DNA of 64,000 nucleotides from Cryptomeria japonica (GCF_030272615.1 NC_081411.1:824098397-824162396), one strand, 5' to 3'; numbered from the stretch's first letter, positions 1 to 11,413 are shown. The notes: generated by a model not told the origin, from the sequence alone. Program-made: numbers and translations.

Positions 1-929
1 GTTCTTCATTCTATTCTGGTGCAATCTATGTTGGTTCATTTATAATCATTTCTACTGCTGGTTTGGAACCTATAGATCTTGATTCTCCTCTAAAATGTTC
101 ATCTATCTTCACATTAGTACTTTCAATGATTTTTTGTAGTCTTTTATTATAACATCTATATGCCTTGCTTCTAGTTGAATAATCAAGAAATATTCCTTCA
201 TCACTTCTAGGATTAAATTTTCCAATGGACTCATCTCTCCTGATATAGCATTTATTTCCAAATATTCTGAAATAGTTAAGAGTACGAATATGACCAAACC
301 ATAGTTCATAAGGGGTCTTACCAGTTTCACCTTTGATGCGAACTCTGTTGAAAGTATAGGATGTTGTATTCACTGCTTCTCTCCAGTACATATGAGGTAG
401 ATTTGATTTCATCATCATGGTTCTTGTTGCATCCAGTATAGTTTTGTTCTTCCTTTCCACAACTCCATTCTGTTGGGGTGTCTGGGGTGCTGATAGTTGT
501 TCTTTTGATTCCATTTTCTTCAGAATATGCATTGAATTTCCTAGATGTAAATTCTCCCCCTTGATCAGATCTCAAACATTTGATTTTCTTGCTGGTTTCA
601 TTCTCTACTATTTCTTTGTATATCTTGAATCTCCCAAAAGCTTTTGATTTCTCCCTAAGAAAAGTAACCCAACACATTCTAGAATAATCATTAATTATTA
701 GCATAAAGTATCTATCACCCTGAAGACTCCTTGTTCTTGTTGGACCACATAAATCAGTATGAATTAAATCAAGAATATTATTGGATTTCTCATAAATTCT
801 CTTAAATGTTGTTCTAACTTGCTTTGCCATTTGACATTCCTTACATACCGGATCATGAGTTTTCACAATCTTAGGTAAATCCCTTACTTCCTTGGTTGAA
901 CTAATCTTTATAATGCAATCAAAATTCAC
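1..929 (-). pseudogene. Cop1 integrase (rve core), frameshifted
   Basis: Two overlapping frames (327-929 and 26-532) together make a copia integrase. The zinc-binding region ends in KECQMAK. The core has HTDLCGP (first catalytic Asp), LRSDQGGEF (second Asp) and NGVVERKN (catalytic Glu), then the WREAVNT and GKTPYELW motifs typical of copia. A frameshift near 500 separates the second Asp from the Glu, so no active enzyme can be made. The usual IIDDYSR motif reads IINDYSR. The function would be insertion of element cDNA into host DNA. Confidence 0.88.
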
Positions 930-1390
930 ATGACAAAGTCATTTATGCCATAACCAACTTCATCAATCTGAGTAACCAAACATATCTTATCACTGGTATT
1001 CAAATGAAAGATATTACCTTTAGTCTGATTATCGATTGCAATTTCCAATCCACTTTTGTTCATGATTTTGCATTTTCCATTCTTGAATTGTAGTTGAAAT
1101 CATTTTTACACTAACTAACCAACACTCAAAAGATTATGCTTTAAACCTTCAATATAATAAACATTGTCAATATTATGCTTACCATCCAAATATATAGTTC
1201 CTCTTCCTTTGATTAAACAAGCTTTGTTATCTCCAAATCTTACTAGAACTCCATGAATTTCCTGAAATGATAAGAATTTACTTTTATCACTAGTCATATG
1301 ATACGAGCAACCACTATCAATGATCCATTCATCCTTTTCTTCATTTTTTTCTGCTAATACTTGCTCTATCGGTTTGACAATAGGTGTCGG
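930..1390 (-). pseudogene. Cop1 protease and GAG-pre-integrase region
   Basis: The frame 1115-1297 reads through SFQEIHGVLVRFGDNKACL to GLKHNLLSVG, which are the conserved blocks after the aspartic protease active site in copia polyproteins. Just upstream (about 1300-1330) the minus strand encodes WIIDSGCSYHMT, an intact D-S-G catalytic triad of the protease. The stretch 930-1114 holds the link into the integrase zinc-binding domain and contains stops. Compared with Cop2 the DGKHN...NVYY segment is continuous here; in Cop2 it is split by TatB. Confidence 0.8.
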
Positions 1391-1763
1391 CTAATCTTCT
1401 TTTATTGCAACAAATGCCCATCCACTATTTGCTAGATCTTCATCAGAGTCATTTGTAACACCTTCATCTGCATAGTAACATGACTTATCTATGTTTTTCT
1501 TAAATCTGTATCTTTGATATTTAGGGTTAGGTTTATATGTTCTTTTTGCCTCATCTCTTAGTCTTGAATGTCTATTAGGACACCTAGATGCCATATGACC
1601 AACTTTATTGCAATTAAAATATTTGAAAGGTGCTTTACCTTCATACTTACTTCCTGTAGGACCTTTAGGCATCTTCCTTGCAAATAGTGCTTCAAGCTAT
1701 TCATTTTGTCTTCTAATATCTTCAAGTTCTTTTGCATAAAGTTCTTTCCAATCAGATTTGTCA

Positions 1764-1820
<57 letters not shown>

Positions 1821-2497
1821 AATGATGATGATGATGATGATGATGATGATTCTTTGAAGGCTATATTAGTCTTGATTGTAGCAACAGGACCAAATTCTTC
1901 AAGCTCAAATGCTGAAAGGTTTCCAACCAAAGTATCTCTAGATACTGATGTATTAGGCATTATTCTCAACTCATTAATAGCTGTCACTTTCATTTTGTAA
2001 GTCGATGGCAAAGCTCTTAAAACTTTAGAAATAATTTAATCTTCACTTAAATATCCTCCACAACATTGTAATCCTAGAACAATTTCATTAACTCTTTCCA
2101 TAAATGCAGAAATTCTTTCATCCCCTTCCATTTTTAAATTTTCATACCTTACCTGGTAATATTCCAATTTTTTAATTTTGATAGTGGAATCTCCTTCATT
2201 CAGTGTTTCTAGTTTATCCCAAATAGCTTTTGCAGTAGATCTGTCTGATAATCCAATGATTTGTTGATCTTATAATGTGCTTAGAAGTGATTATATTGCT
2301 TTGTAATCATTCTCCAAGTCTTTAGCCAAGGTTAGTGGATTAGGGTTATTTGGAGTAGGAGCGACATACCCATTCTTTGTAACATCCCATAGATCTCTTC
2401 CAATGCAGATCAAATGTATTTACATTCTGATCTTCCATATACCATAGTTAGTTCCATCAAGTTTGGGACTGTCCTTGCTGAAGATATTTGCTACCAT
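1391..2497 (-). pseudogene. Cop1 gag (UBN2-type) with CCHC zinc knuckle
   Basis: The minus strand from an ATG at 2495-2497 matches the Cop2 gag that starts at 16267 (LDGTNYGIWK at the N terminus). The middle (about 2010-2480) is broken by stops; 1697-2011 and 1391-1672 are open. The zinc knuckle reads YFNCNKVGHMASRC, with the first Cys of the CCHC box changed to Tyr. A (GAT)n microsatellite at 1764-1850 lies inside the frame and encodes a Ser-rich run where Cop2 has only a short Ser stretch. Gag would form the particle that packages element RNA. Confidence 0.85.
1764..1850. repeat. (GAT)n microsatellite within Cop1 gag
   Basis: 29 GAT triplets in a row, with one AAT interruption at 1821-1823. 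On the coding minus strand it reads as (TCA)n, giving poly-Ser. The homologous place in Cop2 (about 16918-16938) has only a short Ser codon run, so this is an expansion of a codon repeat. Confidence 0.95.
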
Positions 2498-2539
2498 AGG
2501 ATCTCTTCAAGCTGTTAGGCTTCTACAAAAAGAGGACTA

Positions 2540-2552
2540 GGCTCTAATACCA
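2540..2552 (-). other. Cop1 primer binding site
   Basis: On the minus strand the sequence TGGTATTAGAGCC begins two bases after the LTR end. It differs by one base from TGGTATCAGAGCC, the usual plant copia site complementary to the 3' end of initiator Met tRNA; CopG has the unmutated form. Confidence 0.85.
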
Positions 2553-2554
2553 AT

Positions 2555-3659
2555 TGTTAGGAACCAGGAAGGACAACTGAGAAGGGGGCAGTGAATCAGC
2601 TGTCAATAAATTATAACCCAAAACAAATTGTTCCAACTTAAAACTTGGTGTCGGTAAAACAAATTAATAGTTATATTAATACCAGTATAACTTAATGTAT
2701 GAAATAGAAAGGAAAACAAATCCAAAACACTTGACACAGATATTTTGATGTGGAAACCCTATAAGGGGAAAAACCATGGTGGGAAACCTTACCCACAATT
2801 AGATGATACTACTGCAGATAGTAAGTGAATACAATAAGGGGTCTACACATGCAGAAAGGCCAATTGCCTAGAGCTCACTTCTCAATCACAAAATAGGAGT
2901 CACATTGACTACAATTGGATGATTAAATCCAATAACAATGTGCTGCTTCAGTATAGCATCTACAATGTTGGATTCAGTACCGGTTTAAGCTCTTACCATG
3001 AGTACCAAACACCTTCATAACCTTTCCTTCAACCTTTAGATAATATGTGTGTGATTCACACAAGGATCTGCTTATTTTTTCTCTTCACAATGATCTTCAA
3101 TATTCCACACACTCATTCATTCATACACTCATACATCTTATAATTATTTATACAAAAACTAAGATCTCATGATTAGGTCGTCTCCCTAAAGATATTACAT
3201 TTACAAAATAAGTCTTTATGCAATACAATATGTCAACCTCAATACATTTACACATTATCCAATCAATAAACCATTTGCAAAATGTGTTGTGCTGATCTAG
3301 AAAATGATATCTTGTACCAGTTCATAACCTAGACCTATCCGTCGGTTAAGGCAAATATGTGAACCCAATTAGTCCAATAAGAAAAACACCAAATGTAAAC
3401 ATCCAATCCATGTCTTCAACATAACCAAATGATCTCTAGATGATAACAAGTCATCATCAACTTCCTGACTTGTCGGTGAAACATATACTAATGATTGTGC
3501 ATAAGCCAATATCTATACTAGGACCATAATGTGTCGGTTCAACAACAAACCAATATAACCAAAGTGCCAAATCAACAATGTAGACCTCCAGAAAGATAAG
3601 TGTTGACATCAATGACAAAACCAATGCAACACATGATGAAGTCATCCATAATATCAACA
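2555..3659 (-). repeat. Cop1 5' LTR
   Basis: 1105 bp, bounded by TGTTGATATTATGG at its start (3659 side) and CCTAACA at its end (2555 side) when read on the minus strand. It matches both Cop2 LTRs (15084-16209, 40943-42071) along its length. Its end abuts the primer binding site. Confidence 0.9.
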
Positions 3660-3888
3660 CATATTCTGCTATATTGTTGGTGCATGGAAAACTTAATTTG
3701 TACACTTTTGGAATTGTGTGACCTTGTGGTGTGTTGAATAGTATGTTTTCTCCTGATCCATGTTGTGTTCCATTATTGATGTCTTCTCCTAGACTGATAT
3801 TCGAGTGATGTGTTATAAGATCTAGATCCAACCTTGGAATGTCTGCATATGACCATCTTTTGATTTGCCTCCTTTTGAAGAGTTCCAA
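3660..3888 (-). pseudogene. TatA: RT N terminus fused in frame to second RNase H
   Basis: The frame begins MELFKRRQIK...WSYADIPRLD, matching the start of the TatD RT (63821 downward: WSYVDIPRLN). After about 35 residues it jumps to HGSGENILF...QGHT and FPCTNNIAEY, which match the second RNase H of TatD (YGSGAGIFF, FPCTNNTAEY, near 62250-62340). The RT and first RNase H, roughly 1.4 kb, are missing; the join is near 3770-3795 and keeps the frame. At 3660 the reading frame runs into the Cop1 LTR. Confidence 0.8.
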
Positions 3889-4739
3889 ATATTTTTGCCT
3901 TGCTAGTTCTGATAGAGAAGTTGTTGGATATAGATCAGTTGTGTTAATGTTAACTTCCTTTGTCAGTTCTATTAGGATAGATGACCTCTCTTGATAAAAT
4001 TCAAGGTATCAAATTTCCCATCTTTTGGTGCCTTAAGGAGGTTTTCATAGTTAGATGTGTCCTTTCTTTTTACTTTTACATGGTCTAATGTTGCCAACAA
4101 CTGGTTTTCAACATTAGACCTCATATTGTTTTCTTTATTTTTACTTTTGCAACTAGGAGATTTGGCACCCACTTGATTGGAAGATACATTAGCAAAATTC
4201 CTGGTGAAATTTGTTGTGGGTTCGATTGTGTTAAGATATATGGATATGGTATGGTCATTAGGAAAGCTATCAATATAGTATGTCTTTCATTTTCCTATTC
4301 CATAAATTCGGGATGGATAAAGGGTAAAGGATTCTTAGGGTGAACTGTTTCACAGATATTAGGGGTCATGATAGAGATGTTAGAGCTTTCAATATGCATT
4401 TCAATATCTAGAACGATACTCTCGTCAGAATGACCTTGTGCAAGTAGCTCCTGATTGTCCTCGATTAAGTCCAAGTCAACCGAATGTGATTTTGATTCAA
4501 GCGGGCTAGTTCCTAATGTTTTCCCTGCATATGCATGAACTACATTGACTCCTACATCTTCTTCTTACCTTTCATTTTCAAGTTTCTCTTATTTGTTTTT
4601 CCATGATAGAAAATATTCTTTGTTCCCTCGATCTCTTAGCTGCATTTATTTTTCTATGTTTGAAAAAATTGATGCAAATGATTATCCCTTGAATTGTGTG
4701 CTTGAAGATGATGTATTTGTGTTATGAGGAACAATGACC
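3889..4739 (-). pseudogene. TatA protease-RT linker
   Basis: Degenerate linker region of the Tat polyprotein. The segment 3972-4172 contains ENLLKAPKDGKFDTLNF, which matches ENLLEALEDGKFDIF at the extreme right end of the window in TatD. The rest (4173-4739) has many stops and only patchy coding character. No catalytic motif is expected here. Confidence 0.6.
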
Positions 4740-5364
4740 CCTTGAGCCAATTTTAGATTACTATAGCACTACAATGCATTTGAGTCTGTTGAGATTGTGA
4801 TTTCCTACCCATTGTATGGAAATTCCAGGCATTGATGACATGTTGATGGAATAGCTTGTATATCATGTATCTAGGGTCTTCCCAAGCATATGTTGTATGG
4901 CAATTCCAAGTCTAGAACTTGGTAGGTTGTGTCTTTCTGCAAAGTTCCAACTCTAATGGGTAATCCCATAATTCCTTAGAGGAACACTCTTCTTCATCAT
5001 GTGCTTTGATGGTGATCTTTTTTCGGGGATCAACTGCATCTTCTGAATAATGTAGAGCACAGACAAGACTCAATGAACAAATTTTTAAGCTAGCTCCCCA
5101 ATCTATTAGGACACGTTTAACAAGCATTCTATAAATGAGGACTTCAGTTTACAAGTGAGCATTATGGGGATGTTGCAAGGAATCAATCCTTAGATATGAA
5201 GGAGATGGGCTTTGAATATGATCCTCTAAAATAGGTTTGATGGCAATCATGGATATCCCTTGGGGAACTTCATCTTTGGGTGTATTGTTTGGTGATGATG
5301 CTATGGAAGGTTCTTGCAAGTTTTCAAGAGGTGTAGGAATATATGCCTTTGGAGAGTTAATTTT
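4740..5364 (-). pseudogene. TatA aspartic protease and flanking region
   Basis: The frame 4912-5127 has RVLIDWGASLKICSL, the retropepsin active site (normally D-S/T/G-G-A, here D-W-G-A). After a frameshift the lower frame (about 4790-4910) has LPYNICLGRP and IHDIQAIPSTCHQ, matching the TatB block YNMLLGRPWIHTMQEVPSTFHQ around 23200. The active-site change and the frameshift make it inactive. 5150-5364 is the weakly coding stretch before the protease; it is interrupted at 5364 by the solo LTR. Confidence 0.75.
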
Positions 5365-5784
5365 TGTAATGCCCTACTAGGAACCCTAAAGGAAAATAAC
5401 ACAACTAGGCAACTAAAGGGTGAAATAATTTTTTTTTGTTAAAGACTAAGTGTACTAACTATAATCATTGCAAGTTTAACAACACAACGGAAGTCAATCA
5501 TAAGTTTTCCTAAGGGTAACCAATGAAGATTAATTTCATAGATTATATTAACACCACAATTAATCCATTTAATTAGATAAATTGAATACTTAAGTTTAAA
5601 ACTACACATACATCCAAATTTCACAATAAAGAAATAAAAGAATTCCAATGTATCCAATTTCTATAAACCATTTAAACATAAGATCAAAACAATAACATTC
5701 ATTTCACTGACATAATAATATTACAATATCCATAAATACATGGCTTCCAATAATATCACTGGTTACAAAGATACAATATCAAGG

Positions 5785-6300
5785 TTACATAAAAGTCTGA
5801 TACAATAACCACAAGGTCTCAACTGAACAATGATCTCGAACAAGAGCTAGTACATAAACCATGATCCAAGAAACACCAGCAAAGCCTTTCCTCGCCTGAA
5901 GATACAATCCAAAACATCCGATGGGAAGTGGCACTACCACCCGACCATGTGATCCCAAAATGGAACCACCCCACCGTGCTAGGAGATAGTAGAAAACCCT
6001 CAAGCAAGCAAAGCAAGACAAGTACAAAAGGACTACAAGACTCTGCAACCATCCATGTAAAACAACTCACAAAACACTAGTGACTCTAAGAAGAGAGTGT
6101 CATCGCATAGCTTGATGGTTACCATGGTACAGCCTCCATAGGTCCTGGCCCCCATACTCAGGTTTCTCTTGGTAACCTCTCTCGAGCCTCCAGTTCCAAC
6201 TAAGTCTCATGCAGACCTTACCAATCCTTTTGTGAAGACAAGGTGGTAAGTTTTCCATTCCAGGCCTTCCCGTAACATCATGAGCCCTGTACAAGCACTC
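5785..6300. other. Solo LTR: region with long but unrecognised open frames
   Basis: This less AT-rich part of the LTR has open frames of 60-87 codons on the minus strand (5785-6048, 5819-6070, 6100-6294). They overlap in different frames, have no recognisable motif, and one TGG/Cys-rich frame is not continued either side. I treat them as chance openings. Confidence 0.4.
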
Positions 6301-6961
6301 ATCTATGCACGAGGCACATTTATCTTAATTAATATTTAAATCTACCCACCCCCTAATCAATTATTAGGTTATCACTTTTTAACTAACTTTCAACAGGTTA
6401 TCCTGTCATCCACTTTGGGCATGACCCCCGCTTGAAAGGCACTCTCTCTCTTAGGACACTAATAGGAAATGTTTCTCTCTACGAGAACTCTATGGTGAAA
6501 TAGGCAACCATAAACAATCCTGACAAACATAGGTGATGGATACACAAATACCAACCCAAGAATGACCATTTGGACAAAGACACACAATGGCTCATATCAA
6601 ATAGGTTATACAACAACACCTGGTCTAGGAGAAATAATAACACCATTCACATAAGATCCTAATACAAGCAATCTTTTATTAAAATAGCCAAAGCTTAAAT
6701 AACATGCAATTTACAAATTTGCAGATAACAAGAATTTACAACTTTTTAATACCAAAAACATCCATCTTGTCATTTGTCCAATAAAGTTAAATAAATTCAC
6801 ACATGAATTAAACTCCTAATATATTTCCAATATGAATATCGAATTTAAAATTATAAGTTTTTTTTTCTAAAATTACAAAATTCTAAATTCTTTATTCATA
6901 TAACAAAAATATTTAAATTGACAAATAAACATTAAACAACTATATATATACATAAATATCT

Positions 6962-6990
6962 ATTTAAATATATATATATATATATATATA
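6962..6990. repeat. (TA)n microsatellite in the solo LTR
   Basis: A run of TA dinucleotides within an AT-rich stretch (6840-7090). Confidence 0.85.
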
Positions 6991-7109
6991 TTAACACATT
7001 ATAATTATTATAATATTATTTATTTATTTATTTTTAATATTAAAAAGAAACTAAATAACAAAAATAATAAATAAAATTTAAACTAGAATAACATTCAAAA
7101 CTAAAATAC

Positions 7110-7303
7110 TACCCTAAGGCAGCATTGCTGCCATATGGCAGTCAATGCTACCCTTGGGTAGCACTGTTGCCCTATGGCAGCACATGCTACCTATGGGTAG
7201 TGCTGTTGCCCTAAGGCAACAGCCGCTACCCTTGGGTAGCGCTACTGCCTTATGGCAGCAACCACTACCATGGGTAGTGTGCGTGCACGTGGGTAGAGGC
7301 AAT
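7110..7303. repeat. Array of alternating short palindromes in the solo LTR
   Basis: About nine short hairpin-capable units follow each other, alternating between two kinds: TGCC-centre-GGCA (for example the perfect palindrome TGCCATATGGCA) and CTACC-centre-GGTAG (for example CTACCCTTGGGTAG, CTACCTATGGGTAG). Spacing is about 12-13 bp between centres and the array stops sharply on both sides. It is GC-rich in an AT-rich neighbourhood. Open frames on both strands across it are by-products of the repeat. Confidence 0.85.
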
Positions 7304-8104
7304 GCCTCCCCACTAAATAAATTATTAATTTTTTTATTTTTTTTAATTAAATTTTCTTTTAAAACCTTAAAATTACTGTTTATAAAAAAACTGTTTCAAC
7401 AGCATAAATACCCAAATTTAGAATTTTATTCAAACATTTAAAAAAATAAATAAAAATTAGATACTCATAAATTTAATTCAAAATTAAATTTATTCCTTAA
7501 GTGATCAACAACTCTCACATAGGTACCATTATTTGAAAAACTATCATAACAAATCCAACAAGAGAGGATAATTTTCTCAGGTAAAATACCCTTTCTCCTA
7601 AATCGTGCAATTTCCATGCATCCTAAAATCCGACAAATTTTCTATAACAATTTTTCTAATTTTCACAAATTACATTCTTTCCATAAACAAGAAATACACA
7701 TCAGGCATGAATTTTTCAAACACAACTCAAATTCACCAGAAGAGAGTTTTGGATTTGACAATTATTTTACACACACATGAAGCAGAGAAAAATAGAAATA
7801 TTTTTAATAAAACACAAAACTAAGAAATCATCCAACCTGGTAAAGCTTTCCTGGAAGAATTCCGTAGAAGAGCCCTAATCCCTTCAATAACTTCCAATAA
7901 ATGTTCTTCACCTAAATTCTTGACCTCTTCCTCTGTGTTCTAAAATAAAGACCTAACCCCTATTTAAACTAAAATTCTAGGTTCAATAGCTTTTTCACAA
8001 AAAACCTAAATTTAGAATAATAGTAATTTTTTTATTTTATTTTCTAAATTTATCACATGCAATAATTAAAAAATATTATTCCTTCTTTACTTTTCTCATG
8101 CACA

Positions 8105-8250
8105 TTAATTAATTTTCTAAATAAAGAATTAATACAATATTTTAATTCTAATTAATTAATTTTCTAAATAAAGAATTAAAACAATACTTTTAATTCCAAT
8201 TAATTAATTTTCTAAATAAATAATTAAAACAATACTTTAATTCCAATTAA
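8105..8250. repeat. Tandem repeat, about 48 bp x 3
   Basis: Three consecutive copies of a unit starting ATTAATTAATTTTCTAAATA and ending in TTTAATTC. The copies differ at a few positions only. Confidence 0.85.
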
Positions 8251-9063
8251 CCCTTTTATTCATTTATTTAATTATAACTTTAGAATACAATTAATCTAAT
8301 TTATTTCTAAAATAAAAATATATTTTTAATACCATGCAACTTAATTTAATAATTTCTTTAATTAACTAAATTTATAATTTCAATGCATAAACAAAACAAT
8401 AATGAGATAATTTCATAAACTTAATTAATTAATTAATTAAATCCACTAAAACACTCAAATTAAACAAATCTCAAGCAATTACCCATAAAAGATAAAATGA
8501 CAAAATACAAAGACCGAACTAACTGACAAAACGACTAACTGACGACACTCATACGAGTGTAACTGAGTAAAATAGGGTCAACTACTATCTCCTCCACTTC
8601 CATCAGAAAATATAAGGCATGCTCAGACCTGTGAAGCCAGGTGGAGACAATACCCCGTACCTACCCGGTAGTTGTACCTACAATATCCTGCATCACCGAA
8701 CCACACATGCATACATATATATAATCTAGAAAACACGACAAACACACCGATGAAGGAGAATCGCGACGTTCCCTGTCTCACCGAAATGAGTGAAGGAAAA
8801 TCATCCCCTTGCATCCAATACACTCGTAAACACACAACATATAATTCCATATTGCATAAATAAAGTAAAATGTCAGTACATAGCAATAATACATAAAATG
8901 CCATAAATCACAAGTACTAAAATATTGCAAATAAATTATACATCTCATCTCCAAATAAAGCATAATGTCATAAAAATCTGAATAATATGTCATGGTAATG
9001 TATCCACTAAAAAACAACCAATAAAATATGAGTCTAATGAGTTCAACTAGTAGGGGTACTACA

Positions 9064-9212
9064 ATTTTCTTATGGGGGAATGAGCCATGACTAGACATAG
9101 GTGTGTGATTGTGATCTTTCTCATCAAAATCCCCTAGGGCTCTCTTTAAGAGTTGCATAAAAGAGCCAGCTTTCTTTGGAAATGTATTTGGATCCTTGTT
9201 AGGTTTTGACAT
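9064..9212 (-). pseudogene. TatA gag N-terminal fragment
   Basis: An ATG at 9212 opens a frame of about 50 codons (MSKPNKDPNTFPKKAG...) that runs into the solo LTR after SFPHKKI. Its position, between the 5' leader and the pre-protease region, makes it the start of gag. Most of gag (capsid and zinc-binding part, present in TatB at 31686-33636) is missing, so TatA also lost that section. No domain is recognisable in the fragment alone. Confidence 0.5.
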
Positions 9213-11413
9213 AGTTAACTTTTAATTTTGGACTTGTTTGATTTCTTTGATATGTTGGCTTGTTATTTGTTTTGCTTGTATTTTTCTTTGGTATATCATG
9301 TTTCTATGAGCTTTAGCTATTTTGAATGTTTCGATTTCCATTTCTGCAATCTTCTATCTCTACGCTCTAGTTAAAATGGGCATACACGTGTGTTGGATAT
9401 TGTGCAAGGATTTGATTAACTAAGGGTTGTTTTGATAAGTGATAAAATGTCAAAGTAGATGTGATAGAGTGATAGGACACAAAAAGATAATTCAAATGTT
9501 TAAAAGTTTTCAAGTTTTTCGATTTTCGGTTTTGGAGTGCAATGATGATGATTTTGATAAAACCAAGTGTAATAGGAATGATATATCCTACGATGTGGGA
9601 CAAGGTTATCCTAACCAAACATTGTAGTTTTGTGATAGAGGATGATAGATCCTAATGAGAAACTATGCTTGAGTGATCAATTTATCAAAGAAGGTGATAA
9701 AGCACTTTAAGATGTTTAGATCTTGAACTTGTTGAAGGTGAATACTTGAAAATCTTAAGGTGTTTATCTTTAGAATCTGATTTGATAGATGATAACTTGA
9801 TTGAGTGAACCAAGAAGATAGTCTAAGCACAAAATGATAGATATCAGGTGTTTATGCTCACTGCAAATTGACCAAGCAAATATGATAGATTAAAAAAAGA
9901 CATGAAAGAAGACAACTTTGGACCAACATAGACAAAAAATTGTACGATAATTTAGATAGCCCTAGATGACAATACAGACAGGCCCATATGATAAACTAGA
10001 AATCTCGCACAAAAAAAGCACAAACTCGTACGAGCTTTCTCACAGAACCATACAATAAAAGGTAACACAAAGATTTGTATTAAGATGACTCGTACGAAAA
10101 TTCTCACTAGACCATACGATAAACTAGATTTCCCGTACGACAAAGGCATAAACTCGTATGACTTAGGATAGAATAGAGACAAAAATGTTTATTTGGACAG
10201 ATTATTTATCAATGAAGTTTGATGTTTGCTTCTATTTTCCAGTTTTAGATGTCTGATTTTCTTGTTTTAGGGATGAAGACACAACAAACATGTGATATGA
10301 TAAGTGACCTCAAGAAAATCATGCTAAATCCTAAGGAAGTTGGTTGAGAGAGAAAACATTTGCTTGTAGACTCAAGTACACATGCAATAGCTAATCATAA
10401 TACGATCATTGAGTCTCATGCAATGGATTGTCAATGTCATATTATCCGACTCCAAACACTAATGGGGGAACAATATGGCAAGTGTCTTGGGAGAGTTACT
10501 ATCTCTCTTGCACAAAGATTATCCTCCTTTCAGAGGTGAATCAGGTAGCTTCTATCTTAGGGTTCTTAGTAAGGCTTTCTGTTTGAAATTAACCCTTGCA
10601 GTCGTGCAAGCGTGATTGAGGCCTATAGCCTAACAAGGTACTGGAACAAGAAGTAGTCACGCAAGCGTGATTGAGACCACGAGGCCCTACTAAATGCATG
10701 ATATGAGAGATCTCAAAAGAGAAAACTCAAATAATCCCATCCTCTGAGACTTTAATCCCGAGAGGCCTATTTTTTAGAGTGAGTCAGAATCAGGTCTAGT
10801 TGTACTCACTTGGGTCATTCTCACAAGGTGATTACTTTTTCCCACTGTGACAGGCCCACTAAAGGTAATCAAATCTCAAACATAGAAGCGCTTCAAGGGT
10901 CGGGATTTCTGATTGTCCAAATGGACAAGAGTATACTCTCCTACCTTTTAGATAACTTCTCAAGAATAGAAAACAAGATGTTCATTTACCATTAGCAAAA
11001 TAAGTGTGCCTAGAAAACTTAAAGAAGACACAAAGTTTGGTTGAGTCCTCTTAGGCAACCTGCAAAACAGATACGTTAGTAGTCATGTTATTTTGATGAA
11101 ATGAAACTTTGACAAGCACAATCTTCGACTATCGTCCTGTAAAAACCAGTTAGGTTGTTGAAAAACTCACAAACAAACCAAGGTTAGGATTAGTAGTAAT
11201 CAAATTGAAGCATGAAAACCCTAAAATGCAATCTGTTTTGAAAACACAGAAGCAGAAATTCATACGACAATTCTCACATACTTGTATGAGGGCACAAAGG
11301 AGCTCGTACGAGATAGAAAGGGAAATCGTATGAAATTATGAATCAGACCTAACCAGAAACCTACGAGATTGAAAATTTGATGATGCTGAGACCCCAAAAA
11401 TGAGATTTTCGAG
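9213..11413 (-). other. TatA 5' leader, noncoding
   Basis: 2.2 kb between primer binding site and gag with no convincing coding region. It holds two clusters of a TCGTACGA-type motif (9940-10165 and 11255-11350) and a partly repeated segment around GCAAGCGTGATTGAG at 10605 and 10663. Long leaders are usual in the Tat lineage. Confidence 0.65.

Larger units (their letters stand above)
1..3659 (-). mobile_element. Cop1: Ty1/copia retrotransposon, left end outside window
   Basis: Reading on the minus strand, a 5' LTR (2555-3659) is followed by a primer binding site, gag, zinc knuckle, protease, GAG-pre-integrase and integrase, in copia order. RT, RNase H and the 3' LTR lie beyond the left edge. 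The LTR and proteins closely match Cop2 at 15084-42071, so both belong to one family. The element is inserted in the second RNase H region of TatA: the TatA frame runs up to 3660 and stops at the LTR edge. Several frameshifts and stops show it is dead. The target duplication cannot be checked because the other end is missing. Confidence 0.9.
5365..9063 (-). repeat. Solo LTR, 3.7 kb, GypF family
   Basis: A single block begins TGTAATGCCCTACTAG and ends CTAGTAGGGGTACTACA, so its ends are near-perfect inverted repeats with TG...CA tips. It is flanked by the 5 bp duplication atttt (5360-5364 and 9064-9068), and the TatA gag frame continues on both sides. I found no coding region and no second LTR copy inside. 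The last 450 bp resemble the GypF LTR at 14340-14826, whose polypurine tract sets the orientation as minus. A solo LTR formed by LTR-LTR recombination fits best; a noncoding non-autonomous element is the alternative. Confidence 0.75.

Noticed and set aside
1758-2000. Plus-strand frame with a long poly-Asp run.
   Set aside because: It is the antisense shadow of the (GAT)n repeat in Cop1 gag.
7110-7303. Palindrome array considered as a CRISPR array.
   Set aside because: There are no constant repeats with unique spacers, units are too short and too close, and the setting is a plant LTR.
7114-7441. Open frames on both strands with repeated Leu-Pro-Met-Gly-Ser or Cys-Cys-His peptides.
   Set aside because: They are by-products of the palindrome array; period and symmetry explain them.
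5365-9063. TIR DNA transposon, because the ends are inverted repeats.
   Set aside because: 5 bp duplication, TG...CA tips, no transposase, and a related end followed by a polypurine tract at 14826 favour an LTR.
8623-9212. Minus-strand hydrophobic frames (for example 8778-9212), looking like membrane proteins.
   Set aside because: The frame crosses the solo LTR edge at 9063; the hydrophobic part is LTR sequence fused by chance to the TatA gag start.
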